DNA of 64,000 nt from Chlorella sorokiniana (GCA_025917655.1 CP084613.1:186001-250000); one strand, 5' to 3'; shown: positions 50,468 through 61,599, counted from the stretch's first letter. Made by a program: numbers and translations. Notes: generated from the letters alone by a model not told the origin.

Positions 50468-53011
50468 ATGAGCGCCGCCCCGCCGCCGCCCGCCAGGCAG
50501 CGGCCCCTCTGCCTGCTGGAGCTCCCTGACAGCGCCCTGGCCTTGGTTGCGTGCCACCTGCCCTTCAACGAGCGCCTGCGCCTGGCGCTAGTGTGCCGAG
50601 GCCTGCGGCGGCTGTGTGCGGGTCCCAGCGAGATGTGGCGGGTGGTGGAGGCGGTGGTGCGGCTGCCCATCGATCTGGATGCAATCAAATCGATCAACGA
50701 GGAGAAGCAATGGCGGCGAGAACAGCAGCTGCAGCTGCTGCACAGCTTCTCCAGGTGATCCCACGCAGCGAGGAGGCGTGGCTCAGCGTTTTGCGTGCGG
50801 CTGCCGCCGCCGCCGTGCCCTCGGTCCTGCCCCGCCCGCCTTCATCGCGGCTGCCTCGCCGCCATTGCTGCAGGTGGCTGGCGCCGCGCGCCGCCGCGGT
50901 GGAGGAGCTCTTCTTTGCAGGGGTTGCTGAGGAGCCTGCCAACCCAAACCACTACACGCTGCTGGCGGTGCCCAAGCTTCTCTTCAGCTGTTGCCCCCGA
51001 CACCACCCTCCCCCTGGCCAAGCTTTCGATTGAGTGGCCCGAGGCGGTGCTGCTGGGCGGGCCGCGCGGCGCGCTGCCCCTGCCGCTGCTGGCCCGCCTG
51101 CGCAAGCTGGCGCTGCCGGCGGTGGGGCGGGTGGACGTTGCAGAGCCGCTGCCCGCCAGCCTGGCGCTCACCGACTTTGGGCTGGCCGGCGGCACGCTGT
51201 GGGGGCGTGCCGACGCGCTGGCGGCGCCCTGGCTGCCGCCCTCTGTCACCGCGCTGTTCCTGGAGAGCGCGGGGCTGCGGGCGCTGCCCCCGTGCTGGCG
51301 CACCTGCCCCGCCTGCGCAGGTGAGGCGCTAGCCCCTGTGCGGGCGGTGTGTTTGCAAACGGGGCCTGCCGCGCTGCGGGCGAGGGCGTTTGCCTGGTCA
51401 CTGGCAGCCTCGCTGCGCTGCTCAGGGCCTCGGTGCCACGCTGGGTCTCGGCCTGCCCCACTGCCCGTCCCCGCACGGCGCCGCAACGACGCCACGCTCG
51501 CTGTCCCGTTCCTTGCCCCAGCCTGGGACCGGAGCCTGCCTGCCTCCCTCCCTGCCATCCACCCCCTGCCCTTCCTTGCTCCTTTCCTCCCAGCCTGGTG
51601 CTGGGCCACAACCGGCTGAGCAGCGCCAGCCTGGACCCGCTGAGCACGCTGTGCGCCCTGCAAGAGCTCAACATCTCCGAGTGCTACCTCAACGCCTTCC
51701 CCACCCAGGTTGGTACCGCGCTTTGCAGCAGCGGCCAGCTCAGCAGCGGCAGCTGGGTTGGCAGCGCAGGGCGCACGCACGTGTGTGGGGGCGTGGGTGC
51801 GCACGTTTTTGGGGGGCCGGCGGGCTGCATGCGCCGGCTGCGGTCTCGGTCAGCACAGAGTTTGGGGCACAGCCGGCTGGTTTTCCTCCTCCATGCTCAG
51901 GTGAAGTGTCCCGCTGCCCAAGTGGCCTTGCTGGCCCTGCCACTGGCACCCCCACCTCATGCGCCTCAAGGCCCCGGGCCCCCCGCCCGCCCCCACACAC
52001 ACAACCACCACCCATCTGTTTCTCGCAGGTGTCTGCGCTGACCGGGCTGCGCATCCTGTACCTGCACAATGCCTTCAACCGCAACGCGGCGGTACCGCCC
52101 GGCGCCTGGGACGCGCTGCGCCCGCTCACCCGCCTCGCCTTCCTGTCGCTGTCGGGCAACGGGCTGCAGGCGGTGCCGCCCGCTGTGGCGGCCATGTCAT
52201 GGCTGCAGGTGCGGAACGGTCCCTGCTAATGCAGCGCACCGCAGCTTCTGTTGCAGCTGGGGCGGGGTGTCAGCTGCCATGCGTGCAATTGCACGCGCAG
52301 TTGGCCGATTCGCGGCTGCCGCGCAGCTGCTGCTGAGGCCGGGCATGAGGCCGCTGCCTGCGCATCCCACACCGCACCCATCCCCTCTACACACCTCGTT
52401 TTGAGCCCTTCGCCACGATCTGCCGGCCCAGCGGTTGCTACCTTTCAAACAATCGAGCTGCCTGTGGTCGCCGCTTCTCCCCCTCCTTCCCAGGGGATGC
52501 ACATAGAAGACAATGAGCTGTGCGGCGGCCTGCCGCTGAGCCCCTGCTGGCCGGCCTGCGCGAGCTCCTGCTGGACTGGCAGGCTGCGCTGGAGAGCGGC
52601 GACGCGCTGCGCGCCGCCACCCGCCTCACCCGCCTCGCCCTGGTCAACCACCGAGCGCTGGAGGAGGGGCCGGGCCCAGGGCTGACCGTGCGCACGGCGG
52701 AGGCCGCGGAGCCGTTGCTGGCGGCGCTGGCGGGGATGCCTGCGCTGCGCAGCGTGGACGACGTGTTTGGGGAGGAGGATTCGGTTACGGCGCCCGTGGC
52801 GGCCGCCATGTGGCAGCTCGGCCGGCGCTGCCCGCGCGTGCGGCTGCGCATGCTTTCCACCACAGACATCGGCTGGGACCTGGCGGAGCTGCAGCGGCGG
52901 CAGGCGGCCGGGAGCTGGGCTGACTCAGCTGAGGGCGGAAGCAAGTGCCAAGGATGCGCAAGACACAAAACCGCAGCTCTGGCGGGCGTCCGGCGCTCTG
53001 GAGGCCTGTGA
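50468..53011 (+). CDS. F-box-like leucine-rich-repeat protein
   Basis: N-terminal F-box-like motif (LLELPDSALALVACHLPF then LRLALVCRGLRRL), expected to contact SKP1 in an SCF ubiquitin ligase. LRR units follow: LPLPLLARLRKLALPAVGRV, LPPSVTALFLESAGLRALPP, LVLGHNRLSSASLDPLSTLC, LQELNISECYLNAFP, LTGLRILYLHNAFNRNAAVP, LTRLAFLSLSGNGLQAVPP, HIEDNELCGGLP and LLAGLRELLLDW. The C-terminal region (LGRRCPRVRLRMLSTTDIGW) has no LRR signature. The ATG at 50468 sits in a GCCGCCATG context, which supports this start. Exons are separated by introns near 50756, 51320, 51708, 52025 and 52210-52490. Frame slips at about 51290 and 52545 have the usual sign; one at about 50985 has the opposite sign. The target is unknown. 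An LRR-only protein without true F-box function is the alternative. Confidence 0.75.
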
Positions 53012-53651
53012 AACGTTGCCGGCCCATTGGAGAAAATGAATGAATCTAACGTCACCCAGACCGAGCTCCGATTTGGTGCACGTAGCCTTGGCCTGTGGCA
53101 AGGCACAGTGCTGGCACGCGCAGGCAAACTGACAGCTGCGCGCCGCCGCTGGCCCTTCCATCCCACCAGCTCCCCTCGCAGCTTCATCGACTTTCTAACA
53201 TTGCCGTGAAAACGATCGCTAAGACTGTTGCAGACAGAAATGGTGGACTCGAGCCATCTCGAACCGCCCAGCAGGGTCGCAGCAGGGAAGACCCTGGTGG
53301 CAGGGCGGTTTGAAGTGGCAGCTCCTGCCTGTCCCCCAACCTTTCCCTCGCTCGTGGCTGGTCTGTCCATCAAAGTGCTTGGTTCAGGTGAGCTTTGTGC
53401 CTTGATTGGTGCGAGGTGGAAGCAGGTCGCTCGGCGGTTGCGGGGCGCGGCCGCAACCTGTTGCAGCGATGCGAGCGCAGCCAGCGCCCTTATCGCTATT
53501 GTTTTTTCATCACTGGCGTACCCAGCGCGTGCCCGTGGGCCGGGCGCACTATGCGTCGATCGCCAACTGCTGTCATGGATGGCAGCCAGGTTCAAACCCC
53601 ACGCTTCTGACCGCGTCTGTGCTACCTCATCGCCTTACTGCAGTGGCCGTA
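53012..53651. other. intergenic region
   Basis: About 640 bases between same-strand genes. Nothing recognised beyond presumed 3' and 5' flanks. Confidence 0.45.
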
Positions 53652-55836
53652 ATGATGAAGGGAATCGCTGTGCTGCTGCTGCTGGGTGTGGCTGGCGCCT
53701 ATGCACAGACCAACGCGCCTCTGCTGGACGCTATCAAGGGCAACGCTCAGCTGTCAACCCTCGCCGGTGCTATTGAATCGGTGCGGTTGCCTGCCACCTC
53801 GTTGCCAACGGCAGGATGGGAGCAGTCGGTGTTACCTCCAGCCGAAATTCTCCAGCTGCTGCAGCTGTCGGCACCTGCACTTGGAAGCCCCCTTCCGTGC
53901 CTGGTGCAACTCTTTTCACATGTTCTGACCCCTGGCCCTTTCACAGGCCGGCCTTGCTGACACTGTCAACTCGTTCAATGGCACCGTGTTCGCGCCCACC
54001 AACGATGTGCGCTGTGCCGCCTTGGTCCACTTGTTGAAGCCTTGACACTTGTCAAGAGCCCGCCTGCCGATGGTGCCAAATGTGATTCACACCTACTTTT
54101 AAAGCTTGTAATACTTTTAAAGCTTGTCAACCAACATTCAATGCCGTCGCGTGCTTCGCAGGCCTTTGCCGCTGCCCTGGCTGCTGCCACCGCCGCCGGC
54201 TTGAATGTCGCCGACCCGGAGGTGCTCGCTGGCATCCTGGTGAGCTGCTGACTGAGCGACAGCTGGCGTTCAACGCTCCTCTCTGCGTGTTGTATCAGCG
54301 CCCCCGCCTCCACACATGCAGCCCCGACATCCAATTTCGTTGTCATGAACGCAGGCCTTCCACCTGGTCCCCGGCGCACCCCTCTTCTCCGAGGGCCTCC
54401 AGGACGGCGACGAGCTGCCCACCGCCGCCCCCGACGCTCCCGAACTGATTGTGTCGTTTGAGGACGGCGCTCCGACTATTGTCAGCCCGGGTTCCACCGC
54501 CACCATCATCCGCAAGGACATCAAGGTCGGCGACACCGGTGAGCTCTCGCGTTGCTGGCTTCCTGGACGGAAGCTGTTGGACTCATCTTCCTTCGCAAGC
54601 CTGTTGCTCAGCTGTTGGTCTGTTGACCATGTCGCGTGTTTTCCTCACTGGCCAGAAGTGATCCTCGCTTCCCATCTGTGCAGTGGCGGTCCACATCATC
54701 GACGCCGTGCTGCTGCCCACGGCGCTGCCCGCCGCCGCTCCCGCCCCCGCCCCGACCCCGCGGCGGAGGAGGAGGCCGAGGAGGAGGCGGAGGAGCCCGC
54801 TGCGCCCACCCCCGTGGAGACCTATCGCATCTACAACTCGGTGGTGGGGGCCCTGAGCGGGGAGGGCCTGGGCCTGCTGGCCGCCGTGAACGCCGCCGAC
54901 CTGGACGGCGCCCTGGGCGCAAGCTTCAACGGCACCGTGTTCGTCCCCTCCAACGAGGCGAGCTCTTAACCTGTGGTGTATCCCTGCGCTTGAATGCTGG
55001 CATTTGTTCGTGCATGTGAGTGCATGCACTCCCGTCATGTGCCCTGTACTGCCCGGCTTACTTGACCTTCTCTCCCTCCCCCTCCCCCCTCTTTCCAGGC
55101 TCTGACTGCCTTCCTGGCTGCCCAGGGCATCAATGTCGGGCCCGACCTGTCTGACGAGGTGGTCGATGCCCTGACCACGGTGCTGGTGAGTGGGATCCGG
55201 GGCTTGGTGTGGGACTGCGGTTCTGTGTGCTTTGCCAGCGCACGGTCGTGAGCGCAGCTCTCTGCCTGTGTCTGGAGTTTCTGCAACCTCCCTTGCACCA
55301 CCCCACGTTGCAGACCTACCACGTCATCCCTGGCGTCGTCGCCTTCTCCGCCGACCTGGAGCCGACCACCGTCATCGACACCCTGGCGGGCGCCCCCATC
55401 ACCATCTACAAGCGCATGAACGGCGTGTTTGTGGAGGGCCTGGACGGCAAGCGCTACGCCGTGACCAAGGCCGACATCCAGGCCGGCGACGCCGGTGAGT
55501 GCCTGTCGCCGCTGCTGTGTTGTTGCGGGCTCCTGTGCAGCTAGCTGTAAGATGCAGCATGGTGCATGCACGCAGCTCGCCGTTTGTCACAATGGCGGAT
55601 CTCTCTGTAGGTGTATGATGCATTGCACGCAGCACAACCCAAGCTTACCGTTTGTTACAATGCCTGCTCTCTCTCTCGCCCGCGCTCCCCCTTGCAGTGG
55701 TTCACGTCATCGATGGCGTGCTGTTGCCCTTTGCGCTGGCGCCCGGCCCCGCCCCGTGCCCAGCTCCGCCGCCTCCGTCGTGGCCTCCGTCGCGGCTGCA
55801 GCTGCTTCCCTGCTGGCTGCGGCCCTCGTGATGTAG
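53652..55836 (+). CDS. secreted, probably GPI-anchored protein with two fasciclin (FAS1) domains
   Basis: FAS1 domains mediate cell-surface and wall adhesion. Signal peptide: MMKGIAVLLLLGVAGAYA. Domain 1: LLDAIKGNAQLSTLAGAIE, FNGTVFAPTND, FAAALAAATAAGLNV, FHLVPGAPLF and VHIIDAVLLPT. An acidic Pro/Glu linker follows (EEEAEEEAEEPAAP). Domain 2: VVGALSGEGLGLLAAVNAA, FNGTVFVPSNEALTAFLAAQ, TYHVIPGVVAFSADL and VVHVIDGVLLPFAL. The end is Pro/Ser then ASVVASVAAAAASLLAAALV, a hydrophobic tail like a GPI signal. Both H-motifs (FHLVPG, YHVIPG) are present. Equivalent introns interrupt the two domains at the same places (after the FAPTND/VPSNE motif and before FHLV/YHVI), which shows that the gene arose by internal duplication including introns. 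The intron after VPSNE starts with GC. One-base slips occur near 54750 and 55755. Confidence 0.92.
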
Positions 55837-56262
55837 GCGACACCTTTTGTGTGTTCCTCCACCCGCCACCTCAGTGACCTGGTTGACTTGACCAGCGTGT
55901 TCCTGACCTCGCCAACATGCATCAAACGGCTGAGTAGGTGGCTAGGCTGACTTGTCCCAGCCTCTACCGACCCTTCAGTCGCTGGACATGTGGCTCTCGC
56001 CTTCGATAGGTAGCTTGCGCCCCCGGTGCGTTGTGACTCTCAGACTGTAACAAGTCTACATACATACAACAACAGCAGAGGCCAGGGGTGCATAGTGAAT
56101 GGGCGGCATTGCAAGAACACCACACAGGAGTGGGCTGGCCACAAGGGGAAGCGGCTTGCAGTTCTTGGGACGCTGGTATCCGGCCAAGCCAGCTAGCAAC
56201 GGCCAGCAATCCAGGGAGCTCTGGGAGTACACTCCCTGGACGGGTACAGCTGGCTGCGCGGG
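55837..56262. other. convergent 3' intergenic region
   Basis: Between the fasciclin gene (+) and the first of the tandem four-helix genes (-). The right part (56090-56262) is repeated at about 57670-57842 beyond the stop of the second tandem copy (e.g. CTCCCTGGACGGGTACAGCT in both), so it belongs to the duplicated unit. Confidence 0.6.
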
Positions 56263-57425
56263 CTAGACGGTGACGACGCCCGAGCTGACTGGGTTGAGGA
56301 GGCGGCGCATGCGCGCTGCGCGGTGGGCGGCCTCGGCGTTCAACCCGGTGAAGAACGCGTACCACAGCGCGCTCAGCGTGGTGATCCCAGACAGCCGCGC
56401 GCACACATCCTTGTCGTGGGCAGAAGGGCACCTGCGGGCAGGGGGCGCCGCGGCAGGGCGGGCGCAAGCTGAGCAACGGCAAGCGGAAGCGCGCGCAGCA
56501 AGGCAGGTGCCCTGTTGAGCAAGGTGTGCGTGTGCGGCAGGCGGGGGAGGGAGGGGGCTGTGGGGGCGGCGTCGGCGGCGCGCTGGGGGTGACTATCACC
56601 ACTGGCGAGCAACATGGGCGCACTGTTGCGGCAGCAAGCCAGCCATGGGGGTTCACAGCCGCAGAGCCCACAACAGCTGGGTGCGCGGCGAGCGGGGGCG
56701 ACGCACGCTGTGGAGAGGAAGAAGGCGGCGAGGGCGCTGGCCATGGAAATGAAGCCGGCGATGCACGCCGCGGCGATGGCGAGGCGCAGCATGCGGTGCA
56801 CGGCGTCGGCCAGGGAGAGGCCCTCGCGGCAGCGCTGGAAGCGGTGGGTGGCGGCTGCGATGGTGGCGCAGGCGCCTGCCGCGATGCCCAGCAGGCTGAG
56901 CACCAGCAGGGCGAGGGCCAGGGTCGCGCTGCTGACGCCCAGCCACACCGAACAGAACACGGCATTGCGGTCCCACTCCTCGCGGCGCCCGGCAGCTCCG
57001 CCAGGTGCTGCGGGAAGGGCGGCAGCTGCTGCAGCCCGCTGCCGCCGCCCAAAGCCTGGTGCGCCAGGCGCGGTGCGGCTGCAGGCACGCCGGCGGCCAC
57101 GCCCCCGCCCGGCGTCCAAGCTGGGGGCGGCTGCGGTGTGCCGGCGGCAGGCTCGTTGGGTGCGCCCAGGCTGCCAAGCGGTGGGGCCACCGCCTGGTCC
57201 AAGGGCTCTGCAGCAACGGATGCGAAATGCGCAGGAACAGAAGCAATCACACCAAATTTCACTGAGGAAGGATTGTATGTGGGTAAAGCACTGCAACAGG
57301 CCCAGCAGGCTGACGGGCAAGCGGGTGCTGCCAGGCGGTGAGGCGCAGCTGGGCGAGCGGCGGCTGCGGTAGCGGCTGCTCGGCTGCTGACTGACCCGTG
57401 CCGCCAGGAAGCTCTTCATAGCCAT
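56263..57425 (-). CDS. tandem four-helix membrane protein, copy 1
   Basis: Unrecognised family. Exon 1 gives MAMKSFLAAR. Exon 2 starts at EPLDQAVAPPLGSLGAPN and has a Pro/Ala-rich stretch, the membrane-proximal LGGGSGLQQLPPFPQHLAEL, helix 1 (FCSVWLGVSSATLALALLVL), helix 2 (GIAAGACATIAAATHRF), RCREGLSLADAVHRMLRL and helix 3 (AAACIAGFISMASALAAFFL). Exon 3 begins ACPSAHDKDVC and has helix 4 (ITTLSALWYAFFTGLNAEAA) and the tail RMRRLLNPVSSGVVTV. The helix 3-4 loop carries two cysteines (CPSAHDKDVC), possibly a disulfide. The layout resembles MARVEL/CASP-like tetraspan proteins but I see no diagnostic motif. Compared with copy 2, this copy lacks one C just before EEWDRN (GCCGCGAGG against GCCGCCGAGG), consistent with a sequence error. 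Confidence 0.65.
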
Positions 57426-57842
57426 CTGGCCGTGACATGCTGTATCAGGGATGCCGGTTTCGCCACAGCTTTGTCGCCCTTCGTGCTGCCCAAGGCACTG
57501 TCCGTCTAACCGCGTCGTTATTATGTACTCCGCTGCCGGATGCACAATCCAACCGCGTAGGAGTTCTCGACACGCGTGCTCTTTCGGCGTCCAGCGGTGT
57601 CCATACTCATGCCAACCTGGCGTCAAACCCTCAATGCTTGAGTGCCTTCTGATCAGTGCATCGGCCAGGTGTGTATAATGAATGGGCAGAAGTGCGGGAA
57701 CAGCAGAAAGAGGAGTGGGCTTGCGACAGGGGGAAGAGGCTTGCAGTTTGGGGGCGCTGGTATTGGCCAAGCCAGCTAGCAACGAAGGGACCGTGGAGCT
57801 CTGGGAGTAAGCTCCCTGGACGGGTACAGCTGGCTGCTCGGG
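57426..57842. other. spacer between tandem four-helix genes
   Basis: 5' flank of copy 1 followed by the 3' flank of copy 2. The part up to about 57610 matches the 5' flank of copy 2 at 58974-59160 (shared TGTCCAGCGGTGTCC-like blocks), so the duplication included upstream DNA. An open frame continues upstream of the ATG in both copies, so a longer N-terminus cannot be excluded. Confidence 0.55.
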
Positions 57843-58973
57843 CTAGACGGTGACGGCGCCCGAGCTGACTGGGTTGAGGAGGTGGCGCATGCGCGCTGTG
57901 CGGCGGACCGCCTCGGCGCTGAACACGGCGAAGTACGCGAGCCCAAACGCGTTCTTAGCCAGGACCTTCGAATACCGCGCACACCCCTCCCTGTCGGCGG
58001 CCGATGGGCACCTGCATGGAGGCGTGGGGGCGCCGCAGCGGGGCGGGCGCAAGCTGAGCAAGCAGAAGCACGCGCAGCAAGGCAGGTGCCCAGGCGAGCA
58101 AGGTGTGCATGTGTGTGGCAGGCGGAGGAAGGGGAAGGTGCGGGGGCGGTGGCAGCGAACACACTGGTGAAGGGCGGCTGCGGCGAGCAGCACTGGTGAG
58201 GAGCGCGGGCGGTGGCGAGCACTGGTGAAGGGCGGCAGGCCAGGTGGAGAGCGACATGGAGCCCTGCTTGGCAGCAAGCCGGCAGTGGGGGCACAGCCGG
58301 AGAGCCCACAACAGTTCGGTGCAGGCGAGTGGGGGCGGCGCACTCTGCGGAGAGATGGAGAGCGAAGAGGCCGCTGGTGATGGCATCGAACCAGGCCATG
58401 AAAGCCGCCGAGGCTGCCAGGCTCAGCATGCGCGCCACGGCGTCGCCGAGGGAGAGGCCCTCGCGGCAGCGCTGGAAGCGATGGGTGGCGGCTGCGATGG
58501 TGGCGCAGGTGCCTGCTGCTATGCCCAGAGGGCTGACCACCAGCAGGGACAAGGCCGCGGTGACGACGCCGACGACCAGCCACACCGAACAGAACACGGC
58601 GTTGCGGTCCCACTCCTCGGCGGCGCCCGGCAGCTCCGCCAGGTGCTGCGGGAAGGGCGGCAGCTGCTGCAGCCCGCTGCCGCCGCCCAGACCCTGGTGC
58701 GCCAAGTGTGGTGTGCCAGCGGCAGGCTTGTTGGGTGCACCTTGGGTGCCATGTGGTGGGGCAACCGCCTGGTTTAAGGGCTCTGCAGTAAGGATGTAAT
58801 GCACCAACACTCAGCATTGAGGGATTTGAAGTGGGGGAAGCACTGCAACAGGCCCGGCAGGCTCGACAGGCAGGCAGGCGCTGCCAGGCGGTGAGGCGCA
58901 GCCGGGCTTGCGGCGAAAGCCGGCTGCTCGGCTGCTGACTGACCCGTGCCGCCAGGAAGCTCTTCATAGCCAT
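57843..58973 (-). CDS. tandem four-helix membrane protein, copy 2
   Basis: Same structure as copy 1 and with an unbroken frame across exon 2: MAMKSFLAAR, then EPLNQAVAPPHGTQGAPN, LGGGSGLQQLPPFPQHLAEL, EEWDRNAVFCSVWLVVGVVT, a helix ending PLGIAAGTCATIAAATHRF, RCREGLSLGDAVARMLSLAA, FMAWFDAITSGLFALHLS, and exon 3 ECPSAADREGCARYSKVLAK, helix FGLAYFAVFSAEAV, and RHLLNPVSSGAVTV. It lacks the long Pro/Gly insertion seen after GTP in copy 1. The strongest conservation between copies lies in the segment just before helix 1, the RCREGLSL loop and the C-terminal tail, which suggests these face a common partner or membrane surface. Function unknown. Confidence 0.7.
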   Translation of the reverse strand: MAMKSFLAARVSQQPSSRLSPQARLRLTAWQRLPACRACRACCSASPTSNPSMLSVGALHPYCRALKPGGCPTTWHPRCTQQACRWHTTLGAPGSGRRQRAAAAAALPAAPGGAAGRRRGVGPQRRVLFGVAGRRRRHRGLVPAGGQPSGHSSRHLRHHRSRHPSLPALPRGPLPRRRRGAHAEPGSLGGFHGLVRCHHQRPLRSPSLRRVRRPHSPAPNCCGLSGCAPTAGLLPSRAPCRSPPGLPPFTSARHRPRSSPVLLAAAALHQCVRCHRPRTFPFLRLPHTCTPCSPGHLPCCACFCLLSLRPPRCGAPTPPCRCPSAADREGCARYSKVLAKNAFGLAYFAVFSAEAVRRTARMRHLLNPVSSGAVTV

Positions 58974-59532
58974 CTGGTCGTGACATGGTAAATCGGGGAT
59001 GCCTATTTTGCTGACATCTTCGTCGCCCTTCGAGCGGCCCAAGGCACTGTCCGCCCAACCGTGTCGTATGGTGTGATATGCTGCCAGATGCACAATCCGA
59101 TCGCGGAGGACTTCTCGAAACGCGTGCCAATTCGGTGTCCAGCGGTGTCCTTCCTCATGCCAGCTGGCGAGCTCCAAGCCCTGCGGCCTTCTACTCCCGA
59201 GTGCGTTCCGATCATTACATGCCATCAGCACCTGCTCACAAGCGACCTCCAGTCGCCTGCAGGCGCGCCGCGGTCGGCAGCGCGCATATGCCATCATACA
59301 ACCGCGGCATGGACTTCCTCTAACCCTCTAGCACAGCCCTGCGGCTGCTCCATGCCTTGCTTCTTCGAGCACGGAGGGTCCAGTTTGCAGTCAACAAAGT
59401 CCGCGATGCTGTGGGAGCTCAACGACGGCCGTCAGGGATTCCTGCGAGTCGGAAGGAAGCGCAGAACTACGGAAATGCCATCTAGGGACCTTGCCGCAGG
59501 TGATGCGCTCCTCGAGCCCAGGCCGCTCAACA
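58974..59532. promoter_or_regulatory. divergent region, four-helix gene / carrier gene
   Basis: Contains the duplicated 5' flank of the four-helix genes (to about 59160), then unique DNA and the leader of the carrier gene. No specific element recognised. Confidence 0.4.
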
Positions 59533-61599
59533 ATGGACAGTTTGCTGGCTGCCCGGCCTTTGAGCTTGCAGCCGCCTTCTCTTTGGCCGATCGCCTGGGC
59601 TGCATGCTCAAAAGCTGCTCGGGCCGCTGCAAGCGCCCCGGCAGCCTTTTCTGGCCCAAACAAACCCGTTGCAGGCGGCACACCTGAACCGACTGGCCGG
59701 CCGTCACCCCACTCACACGCATTCCAACAAAATGTTGCTTCCCCGGCCCCCCTGCGTTGCGCAGGATTGCGCCTGCAGCACGCCCCCTGCGCAAGCATAG
59801 CTGCCACCGCCACCGCGCAGCTGGTTCTGCCCGCAGGCGCCGCCGCTTCGTCGCCCGCCCCGCTGGCCGCCCTGGCGCAAGAGGCGCAGCACACGCTGAT
59901 CCTGGCGGCCGTGGCAGCCCGCAGCTTCCTCGCTGCTCCTCGCAGCCGCAGCCTGCTCAGCGCGCAGCGCAGGCGCTGCAGGCGGCCCGCAGCCAAGGTG
60001 GCTGTCGCTGCTGCTGCGACCAGGCAGCAGGCGGCGACCCCGCCCGGCCGCAGCAGCACGCGCGCGCAGCGCAGCAGCTGCTGGCGGGCGGCGTGGCGGG
60101 TGCGGTCAGCAAAACCCTGGTGGCTCCGTTGGAACGCATCTCCACCCTGCTCATGACCCCCATCGGCGGCCAGAGCCTGTGCCTGGGCGGCGCGGCGGCG
60201 CACGCGTGGCGGGACGGCGGCCTGGGCGGGCTGTACCGCGGCCACGCCGCCACCCTGCTCAAAATCGTGCCCGCCTCAGCCATCCAGTTTGCCGTGTTCA
60301 ACGGGCTCAAGGAGCGCATCTTGGCGTCCCGCGCGCCGCTTGGCCCCCAGCAGCAGCAGCAGCAGCAGCAAGGGGAGGTGCAGCGGCTAGGACAAGGCTC
60401 CGAAATGCAGGCGCAGCAGCGGCAGCAGCGACGGCAAGCACAAACAACGGCAGTGCACAACGCGCTGCCGCCGAAGCAGCAGCAGCAGCGGCGGCAGCAG
60501 CCGCCAGAGCTGGGCAACTTGGAGCGGCTGGCTGCGGGGCGGCCGCGGGCGCCGCCTCCTCCCTGGCCTGCTACCCCCTGGAGGCTCTGCGCACCGCCAT
60601 GAGCGTGGCGGGCGGCGTGCGCGGCTCGCTGCCGCAGGCCGCCCGCTCCGTGGTGGCCGCGCACGGCGTGGCCGCCCTCTACCGCGGCTTCCGCGCCTCC
60701 CTGCTGGGAGACGTGCTGGGCAACGCCCTCGGCTTCACCGCTTATGAGCTGGGCGGCAGGCTGTACGCCGACCTGCGCGGGGGCGGCGCCCACGCCCGCC
60801 GCCGCGCGGCGCCATCGGCGCTGCCTCCGCCGCCGCCGTGCTGACGCTCACCATGCCGCTGGAGGTGGCGCGCCGACGCCTGCAGGTCCAGGTGCGCCCC
60901 CTCCCCCACCAGCAGCAGCCCATGCTGTGCTGCTGCGCCTGCGCTCCTGCACATCCGCCTGCGGGCACGTGGCTGCGAGCAGACTTCAGTCGCTGCGCCT
61001 GGGCGGGGTGCACAGGCTGCGACATGCTGTGCTTGCACACAAACGAAGAGCGGGAGCTGAAGCAGGCGGGCCAGGCGCCGCTTGCATGCCCTGCTCTCGC
61101 CGCCTGCGCGCCCACCCTGCGCCCCCGCCTTGAACTGCGCCTGTGCTGCAGGGCCTGGCGGGACGCCCCGTGCTGTACCGCGGCACGCTGGACTGCCTGC
61201 GCCAGATACTGCGCAACGAGGGGCTGGCCGGCTTCTACGCAGCTTCCGTGCCCAGCTACCTGAAGGTGCCTGCCGCTCCTATGCTGCTCCCCGCGCCCCC
61301 TTACCTGCCCCATCCCAGCCTCTTTTTGTTTCTGATTGAGGCCCTGCGCTTGCAGCCGGTCCCCTGCTGGCTGCGAGGGGCAAGCCCCGCAACTTGCAGG
61401 CCCTCCACCCGCATGCTTCGTTTCTCTGCGATGACAACAGGACTGTGTGTGTCCTCATGCCGCGCTTTCTTCCCCTGCTGCACCCCCCCCGCAGGTGGCC
61501 CCCTCCATCGGTTGCATGTACTTCTGCTTCGAGCTGCTGATGAGCCGCATGCCGGCCCCCGCACCGCCACCCGCCGCGCCCTCCGCCCCAAGCAGCTGA
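59533..61599 (+). CDS. mitochondrial-carrier-family transporter with long N-terminus and Gln-rich insert
   Basis: Six-helix solute carrier. Three repeats with the PxExx[RK] signature: LLAGGVAGAVSKTLVAPLER to GGLYRGHAATLLKIVPASAI; GAASSLACYPLEALRT to VAALYRGFRASLLGD; LTLTMPLEVARRRLQVQ, GLAGRPVLYRGTLDCL, LRNEGLAGFYAASVPSYLK, VAPSIGCMYFCFELL. The closest groups by motif are adenine-nucleotide and plastid BT1-like carriers; the substrate cannot be told. From ATG 59533 about 180 residues precede repeat 1, starting MDSLLAARPLSLQPPSLW, Ser/Ala/Arg-rich and transit-peptide-like. That segment joins repeat 1 only if one base is missing near 60060. Further slips lie near 60540 and 60800. Between repeats 1 and 2 lies an insert of about 70 residues rich in Gln. 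The last two introns are at about 60890-61152 and 61266-61494. Confidence 0.85.
60347..60373 (+). repeat. CAG run coding polyglutamine
   Basis: Uninterrupted CAG run, Gln-8 to Gln-9, opening the low-complexity insert between repeats 1 and 2 of the carrier; a second CAG run lies at about 60475-60490. Confidence 0.85.
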
